The notes beneath the pieces are model-generated. The model was not told the DNA's origin, ran no database searches, and saw only the letters and a list, made by a program, of their open reading frames with translations. Positions 57,624 through 64,000 of a stretch of 64,000 nucleotides of DNA are shown here, piece after piece (the first letter of the stretch is position 1; every line of letters begins with the position of its first letter). Position numbers and translations under genes: made by a program. Source of the DNA: Agriotes lineatus (Eukaryota > Arthropoda > Insecta > Coleoptera > Elateridae); contig CALNHX010001044.1 of assembly GCA_940337035.1 (NCBI GenBank), positions 186,001-250,000 of the forward strand, written 5' to 3'.

Positions 57624-57739
57624 GCCAGCCTACGGTGGCCTTGCCAGCGCAAAGAAACGGTTAACAATAAAAATGCTTGCTTAAGGCGGCAGCCAGCCTA
57701 CCTCCGACCCTGGCAGCGTTAACAATACAAATGCTTGCT
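57624..57739. repeat. Two tandem copies of a ~57-68 bp GC-rich unit
   Basis: 'gccagcctac..c.....(g)ccagcg' through 'ttaacaata.aaatgcttgct' occurs at 57624-57681 and 57692-57739. It is followed by GC-rich DNA with tandem 'gctgcgcg' and 'ggtcggtcggccggc' motifs and then 'cttataatataag'. This may be part of an LTR or promoter. Confidence 0.6.
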
Positions 57740-58372
57740 GCGTTCCCACTTATGCGCGTTTATGCTGCGCGTTCATGCTGCGCGCCACTTGCTTTCGGTC
57801 GGTCGGCCGGCGACCGACATCAGCTCTTATAATATAAGATTATTACTTAGCCGGTGATGAAAAGTAAATATTAAATAACATTTTAATAGCAAAGTGTTTA
57901 AATGCAATTTAAAGTAAGAGTTAGCATTGTAGTGTTATCTCTAGTTACTATTCGGAGCTAAAATTAAAATATAAATTTAAAAAATATAGTAATAATAAAC
58001 AAAATTTATGTATGGAAAAGCTAAGGTGTCTATCATACGAATCCAGAGCATCTATGAACATATGGCTTCAATGCAGAGTTATAGATAACACGTGATTCAA
58101 GAAAATATTCATCAAAGTGACTTTAGGCGAAAATCACATTTGAACTACTTAAAATATTGCATCTATTCTGTTAGAGTAAAACTCAATCACAATTGATTTT
58201 TTTATCGTTTCACGTTCCTAATAGCACAGCATACACCGTATTTGATGCTCAATGAAAACCATGACATAATATATCTGAAAAGCTGTTTGGGACTTTTCAA
58301 ATAAGCAGTGACAGTTGTATTAATTAAAATTACCTGCTTTCGCTACTACGCATACAGCTTATGTCTATCTTT

Positions 58373-58560
58373 GGGCCGGTTGCAGAAAGCTATGTTACGT
58401 CTGGTGTTAGCTAACATCGCGTCAAAGTGAACAAAATCGCATCAAATTTTGTTTACTAATGTATTAGTTACCATAAGCATTTGAGATTTGATTCGTTTTT
58501 GTTCACTTTGACGTCGCGTTAACTAACACCAGACTTAACATTGCTTTCTGCAACCGGCCC
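58373..58560. mobile_element. PIF/Harbinger-like MITE
   Basis: Inverted ends gggccggttgcagaaagc..atgtta..tctggtgtta.. pair over about 65 bp, past 'gtcaaagtgaacaaaa'. It is flanked by TTT on each side (58370-58372 and 58561-58563), the 3-bp duplication size of the PIF/Harbinger superfamily. No coding capacity was seen. Confidence 0.85.
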
Positions 58561-58563
58561 TTT

Positions 58564-60060
58564 GTCATCCTTGGCTCTCTTTGGTGAATCTTTTTTTGAA
58601 TCACCTGTATCATTGATAGTAATCATCTGGCAATTGGGAAGAATACAGAAAGTAGTGTTGATTACTTTGAAGGAAAATATACTTCTTGAAAGCAGAGTAC
58701 GATCTTGAATTTAATATTTATTGAGTTTTTGCAAATATAAATGGGAGAAAATGTTGCAGTACTGTATGGTAGAACGTCACCAAGACGATCCCACAGAAAT
58801 TAATGGAAAGTTTAATCATGTTCACACACTAAGTGTCAGATAAACATTCATTTGCTGACATCGTAATTCTAATGTAGCCACAATAAATCTTTGATAAAAC
58901 AGTGTACAAGTACCCTATTGTAATGCGATAATATAAAATCATTATCTAAAAACATAACAATTTCAAACGTAATCTTTTTACAATGACCATTCAATTCACC
59001 TGTCATCTGTGAAAAATTAACCAGTGAAAATCCAGAATTTGATGCTTCTTGACCAAAAAAAAAGGATCGGATACCTTCAGATGAATATTTTAAACAAATG
59101 TGGTTTTTATCAGTAAAAATTAAATTTTTGTTCTCTGTTACTTGTTACTAAATTTACCGAAAAATAATTTGAAAAAATTGTTTGGCTCACTGAAGTCTCG
59201 CGAATACCATTCCTGGTCAAGATTACTTACCTTCAAGTACAAGCATTCAAACAATGCGGATGTATGTGTCTGATATCGCGTAGTGAACGTTGAACAGAGC
59301 GATACAGACACAAGTGTTTAGATTAAACTAAAAACCTACTGTAAACCGTAACTAATTAACATTATTTTACTTACAAGGAAGATACCACTAACGAGTGCTG
59401 CGGAAGCAGTCCGAAATAAACAAAACGTTGCTAACCGACGGCGGCTACAGCAGCTCATATTTTACTTATACTTAGCAACCAGCAGCTTTTGCACAACAAA
59501 ACCCATTCTCACAGCCTTTCTTCCACCAATATCGACAACAAAATCAAGAAACGTTCCCACATCTATCCTCCCAGTATCAACCAAATTCAGAGCCAATAAC
59601 AAGTCATTCACTAATATTTATTTCTTATCAGGAGAATATATCTAGCAACCAAACAAAACTAAAATAACTCCCCTGAATACTCTAATGACCAACAAACCCC
59701 AAAACTCGGTCATTAAGTATCACAATATCACAATGCCCAAAGAGCCCACTATTTTTATCTATGGTATAATAAACTATAAATAGATGACGAAAGATCTATT
59801 AGCAGTTGCCAAAAGAGTTTATTTATGGGTTTCGTTAATGTATAGAGAATCGTCTATTAATGACCCTTATTAATGAATGATTTTTTATTAATGAACGATT
59901 TTTAAAAATCTGTTGGTGGCACTGTAAGGGGCTTCTTGTTACCTACATCTCTCATTTAATTATTAATTAATCTAATTCTTTGCACGATAGAACGATTTTA
60001 CTTAGTTACCGTGGTTGTTACCAAATTAGTAAGTTATGTTTACCGTTCTAGAACGGTAAG
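58564..60060. other. Unassigned AT-rich sequence
   Basis: No gene, RNA or element was recognised. Short A/C-rich stretches occur at 59480-59640. Confidence 0.4.
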
Positions 60061-60063
60061 TAA

Positions 60064-60143
60064 AAATTCGAGGTTAGCAGGTTAGGTTTTGAGTCAGTTT
60101 TGACACAGACTCACGCAAAACCTAACCTGCTAACCTCGAATTT
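60064..60143. repeat. Perfect 28-bp stem hairpin
   Basis: 60064-60091 (aaattcgaggttagcaggtt onward) is exactly complementary to 60116-60143, and the 24-nt loop itself contains a short inverted pair (gagtc/gactc). The arms are identical, which implies recent origin or selection. It could be a small foldback element or an RNA hairpin. Confidence 0.85.
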
Positions 60144-60424
60144 GAAAAATACATTTCTGTCTTGCAAAAACGCCATAAGCTTCACGAACGTTAAGTCCTT
60201 ACCATTCTTAATACTGAATATACTATTAATAATTACAGCTTATTACTACCATTGAATATCCAGACTCAGAAAGCTTATTGCAATAGTAGTATATGGGAAT
60301 TATTTTTAATGAGTTAAAGAACCGGCAGATGGCATAGTAATACAAAATTATCATAAGCATAGCTTGGGGTGAAACAAAAATACACAGTGGGTTTAAGTTG
60401 TGGAATTTTCCAACAAAGTAATAG

Positions 60425-60555
60425 TATATTGTTTAACGAGTGACGAAAGTAGCATTTTCTGAAAACGAGAGAAGAGTTTATCAAACGAGGCGTAGCCGAG
60501 TTTGATAATGTTCTCAAGTTGCAGAAAATGCTTTTCGACGAGTAAAACACTATAC
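60425..60555. repeat. Foldback with 'ggcgtagccgag' loop beside the recombinase element
   Basis: About 60-bp arms: 'gtatattgttta.cgagtgacgaaagtagcattttctg' on the left against '...cagaaaatgcttttcgacgagtaaaacactatac' on the right. The loop contains 'gaggcgtagccgag'. The related sequence at 53483-53583 has 'gagccgtaggcgag' in its loop. Confidence 0.7.
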
Positions 60556-60557
60556 TT

Positions 60558-62470
60558 TTTCTATAACCATGGTTCACTATATAAGTGTATAAAAAGTTTA
60601 AGAAAGTTCAATTATCTTTAAAGTGATCTTGACGAAATCGGGGATTTAGGGATATACCCCTTTTTAATGCAGATACAGTAACCAGTGAGAAAAGCTAATT
60701 GTCATACCATGCTTGTTTTGGCTTGTACCTGTATGTTATAATTGAACTTTTCCAAACTATTGGGATATACTCTATAAAATACTAAAAATGGAATCTAAGA
60801 CTGCAACAATAATTTTATTTTATTATTAATTTACAAACTTGTAACAACTCAATACTAAAAAAATGTATTTTAAAATTTATTTTTGAATCACATATTGATT
60901 GATAGTTATATTAGAACAATTATTCAAAATGATCGGGCTATCAGAAATAAGTTTTTCTTTTACTTCAGTAGATGACGATATATTTGTTCTGATATTTATT
61001 AATGAATTGCTAGATGTAGATGGGTTAGGGAATGATTTGGCAGGACTCGAATTTTGCAGAGATTGTAAGATTTTAGACTGTACTTGTGATTTTCCGAGAA
61101 AAGATTGATCAACATATCCTTCAGCTACGCTGCTAGATTTCCAGCCGCCGTGCTTCTTTAACTGAACTAAGTCACCTCCTGCATCGACTAGTAGGGTAGC
61201 AGAACTTCTCCGGAAACAGTGGCCAGTGTACTTTTGCGAATCAGGCAAATTTAGGTTCTGGGGCTATTTGCATTGGAAACTTGCTGAAATTATTAATACC
61301 CACAAACTGTTTTGTACATTTACCATTTTGATAGTTGACGAAAAATCTTGAATTAATTTGATACATTTCTGATGGACGAAGGTTGATATACTTTTTACAA
61401 ATATCGTAGAAATCGTGAAATTTTTGTTTTAGTATTACGTATTTCAACCAGTAGACTATTTTCAGTGTCTCTAATATCGTTTGTGGTCAAATCCTTCAGT
61501 TCATGACAACGGCAAGCACCAGAAATTCCAAAAATTAAAGCAGTCTAAAAAATAGAATTCTATAAATACCTAGATATCCGTTTAAATTATAATAAACATG
61601 GTTTACCTTGATCATTAAATATTTGTTGTCTGGTGCGCTTTCCAAGAAATTATTTAAGTCGGTGCGGAAAGAATTTTTGATTTCTTGGACTTGAATCTGT
61701 CGGATTTTCGCTTTAATAAGGCACGTAATTTGGGATATTTACTAATATCTACGTCATTTTTAACTGATAATGTAGTTCTTAGCATTGAATAATTTGACCA
61801 TAAAGTGGATGGCTTAAAACTATTCGCCAAATTTCCAAAATAGGCAAGTAACACATTTTCTGAGTAAGAATTTACTTGATTTGAGGCTCTCCAATCCATG
61901 AATTTTGCATAAATTTGTTCATATCGGTCCTTGGATTTCGTCGGTGATAATTCGTCGAGAGTCTTCTCAGCTACACTGGTAATTTCTGGAGGAGTAATGG
62001 CGAAATTAAACTCATCTTCAGAACTGAAACTCATTATAATAAACTTCAGTGCACTTCAGTTGCGAATTTACGTTTATTATTGTTTGTATCGCGCAATTGA
62101 CAACTGTGACTAATAGGTTTGACAGCGTCGCATAGCAATTAAAACACTACCGTCCAAGAGCAAGGCTACTTGATGAGACGTCCTGCCAATTTCGTGATAA
62201 TTTTTATAACTGTATTTTGCATTTATTACGTTATACAAAGTAAATTTACAAGTTTTTGTGCTAAATCATGTTTTTCCATTGTGCTTTGTAAAATTAAATT
62301 ACAATTGGATATGGAAGAATGCATTTAATATCTGAAATTGCAACCACTTACTTTCGTCACTAGAGACGAAAGTTAACGTTACGGGATATTCTATCACTGG
62401 TCCCGAAATTGGCGTTTTCGGTTGGGGTAAAACGTGACGAAAGTTGTTCATTTTTAAATGGTTATAGAAA
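60558..62470 (-). mobile_element. Candidate Crypton-like tyrosine-recombinase element
   Basis: The recombinase gene (60877-62034) is bracketed by tttctataaccat at 60558-60570 and its exact complement atggttatagaaa at 62458-62470. TTTCGTCAC motifs also lie near both ends (60440, 62350, 62438). Together they suggest a 1.9-2.0 kb unit whose ends carry hairpins. Classical Cryptons lack inverted ends, so the borders are inferred and unproven. No target duplication was read. Confidence 0.4.
60877..62034 (-). pseudogene. Crypton-like tyrosine recombinase, one intron, frameshifted
   Basis: A DNA-cutting and joining recombinase of the tyrosine family. Exon 1 (62034 to about 61603) carries a SAM-like core-binding domain ('DRYEQIYAKFMDW', 'LLAYFGNLA'). 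It ends '...NKYLMIK' at a GTAAAC donor, with an acceptor TTTTTTAG near 61545. The next exon has 'GISGACRCHEL', holding the first catalytic Arg, then 'NTKTKISR', 'YINLRPSEM' and 'GKCTKQFVGIN'. The end has 'YTGHCFRRSSATLL' (His-x-x-Arg), 'LKKHGGWKSSSVAEGY' (His/Trp and nucleophile Tyr), then a Ser-rich tail. At least three frameshifts (near 61655, 61410 and 61245) break it. All catalytic residues remain, so decay is recent. It resembles eukaryotic Crypton/arthropod recombinases rather than bacterial integrases. Confidence 0.85.
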
Positions 62471-63088
62471 AAAGCTATTACTACCTACCAACAGAGTGCA
62501 ATGCTTAGACAAAGCAGGTAGAATATGCAACAGAATTCAATGGCAGCGTGTAGAAAAATAACGCCCCCAGGCAGGTAATCCTAAAGTAGTTTCCATAATG
62601 GAAATATTTAAGCATTCTCGGGCCGCCTTAGAATAGGTTTTCTTCGGCGTTAAAACCTTCAAAAGGCTATTGCTACGACTAGATGCAGATTGATCTGTAG
62701 CCACATATGGTATTGGTATAGCATCAGATTTCAGTCGGTTTTTAAAATGGGTTTTAAAAGCAGTTTCCGCAAAATGTTGTTCACAAATATGTTTGTGCTT
62801 GATATAACAATTTTGTATTCCCTAAAAATATAAGATATTTTAATACAACTTAAATAATAAATATACATATACAATACTCCGATTCTCGATTTGAATGAAG
62901 GAATTAAGCTTACCACGGTTTAGCTGACGCAGATTCCGACAGTTGGGTATGCGCGGAAAAATTCATTTTTTAAGGTAGTCCAAATTATTGAAAAGTGATT
63001 ATCGTATGCGAAATAATGAAATTTTCACGGTCTTTTTCCATTTACCAATCAAAATTGAACAAAATTAAGAAAGTCATGACACTCTAAA
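62035..63088. other. Unassigned; right flank of the recombinase element
   Basis: It contains a hairpin actttcgtc-actaga-gacgaaagt near 62347-62372 and the inverted end noted above. Beyond 62480 no gene was recognised; the 61-codon frame at 62731-62916 has no domain. Confidence 0.4.
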
Positions 63089-63324
63089 TTAGTGATGGAC
63101 ATAACCGGACAATTTTCATTACCGAATTATTTGCATTCGAATGATATTAATAACCGATTGATTATTTGAATAATCATTCGAATAAATGTTGGCTCTCGAT
63201 TCGTTTCGATTTCGCCGGTTGGCGGTTCACCGTCATCTGCATCGGCACCATAACTTGCAGATAGCAGAAGAACTCAGTTAACGTTAATTATAATAATTGT
63301 ATAAATGATTTTTATTTGATTTCT
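63089..63324. mobile_element. Partial copy of the hAT-like MITE
   Basis: It begins tagtgatggacataaccg and matches the first 245 bp of the next element almost base for base, then ends without the right terminus. Confidence 0.75.
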
Positions 63325-63337
63325 AAAGAGTTTAAAC

Positions 63338-63724
63338 TAGTGATGGGCATAACCGAACAATTTTCATAACCGAATTATTTGCATTCGAATGATATTAATA
63401 ACCGATTGATTATTTGAATAATCATTCGAATAAATTTTGGCTCTCGATTCGTTTCGATTTCGCCGGTTTGCCGGTTGGCGGTTCACCGTCATCTGCATCG
63501 GCATCGTAACTTACAGACAGCAGAGGAACTCAGTTAATCGTTAATTATAATAATTGTCTAAATGATTTTTATTTGATTTCTCGCAGGTCGCTGAGATACG
63601 GCACGTAGTACGTATCAGGATGAGGTTATTTTTCATTCGAATACTTGGAACGAAAACCGAGTTACAGAGGTTATTTCAATAACCGGATAACCGGTTATTT
63701 TTTATTCGAATAAGCCCATCACCA
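63338..63724. mobile_element. hAT-like MITE with 8-bp target duplication
   Basis: It starts TAGTGATGGGC and ends GCCCATCACCA, inverted ends of the hAT type. It is flanked by identical 8-bp sequences gtttaaac (63330-63337 and 63725-63732), the duplication size of hAT. It has no coding capacity and is rich in gaat/attc and ccggtta motifs. Confidence 0.9.
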
Positions 63725-63732
63725 GTTTAAAC

Positions 63733-64000
63733 CATTGAGAATAGCTATATCAATACTAATCATAAAGAAATTATAAATATGCGAATACAAAGTATCTATT
63801 GAATCTATTTTTAGTTCCTAAAATTCTCTAGTAGCCAACCTTCCCTTTTCGCTTGCACATCATACCGGTATATTTTAGAATTCGTAATTTATCTACGTTC
63901 AGACTTCCGCGGTTCTAAGGACGCACACTTAAAATTTTAAACATCGAAATCCACTTCTTGTCCCACGTTATTAAAAATTAAATATAAATCTGTTACGATA
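63733..64000. other. Unassigned non-coding sequence to window end
   Basis: AT-rich DNA with no recognised feature. Confidence 0.5.

Noticed and set aside
60877..62034. Bacterial or phage integrase contamination
   Set aside because: The gene contains a GT-AG intron, eukaryotic Crypton-like motifs and AT-rich composition matching the surroundings.

Overview
The window looks like a piece of an insect nuclear genome, possibly a beetle, though the sequence does not fix the species. It is AT-rich and intron-containing. It holds one clear host gene, a family 1 UDP-glycosyltransferase (UGT) on the minus strand at 27897-29622 with four exons and short GT-AG introns. Nearly everything else is transposable-element DNA of several classes and ages, often nested. 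No rRNA, functional tRNA, CRISPR array or bacterial feature was seen. A run of 23 Ns at 10632-10654 marks an assembly gap.

Left part (1-24.8 kb). A Penelope-like element tail (365-1590) is followed by short tandem repeats interrupted by an interspersed repeat (1720-2640). Next is a complete BEL/Pao LTR retrotransposon on the minus strand (3086-10223), with near-identical LTRs, a tRNA-Tyr-type primer site and a 5-bp target duplication. A nearly full-length Jockey-type LINE follows (10687-14840, minus). From 14.8 to 19.1 kb lies a Penelope reverse-transcriptase scrap, then a Mag-like Ty3/gypsy remnant split by two later insertions whose borders are readable: a TA-flanked MITE (16241-16777) and an RTE-clade LINE (16903-18672, 15-bp target duplication). 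A second MITE, a second gypsy remnant (19612-21145), a LOA-like LINE (21146-23835) and a foldback element (24451-24816) complete this part.

Middle (24.8-43 kb). The UGT gene is followed, upstream in its own sense, by a satellite-like array (30.7-31.8 kb) and then a second copy of the UGT 5' end and promoter (31818-32243). That copy is all that remains here of a tandem paralogue. Further right is a decayed errantivirus-like gypsy element with gag, protease, integrase and env remnants but no recognisable reverse transcriptase (35842-39843). An RTE LINE (40062-42672) carries a 12-bp target duplication and sits against Jockey DNA.

Right part (43-64 kb). It holds several degenerate Jockey-type LINE fragments, tandem repeats, a tRNA-derived SINE interrupted by a MITE, further MITEs (PIF/Harbinger-like and hAT-like, both with target duplications), two hairpins sharing a loop motif, and a decayed Crypton-like tyrosine recombinase gene (60877-62034) bracketed by inverted sequences.

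The elements do not form a pathway. The main value of the window is the readable order of insertions and the tyrosine-recombinase element. Reconstructions rest on reading alone; no database search or alignment program was run.
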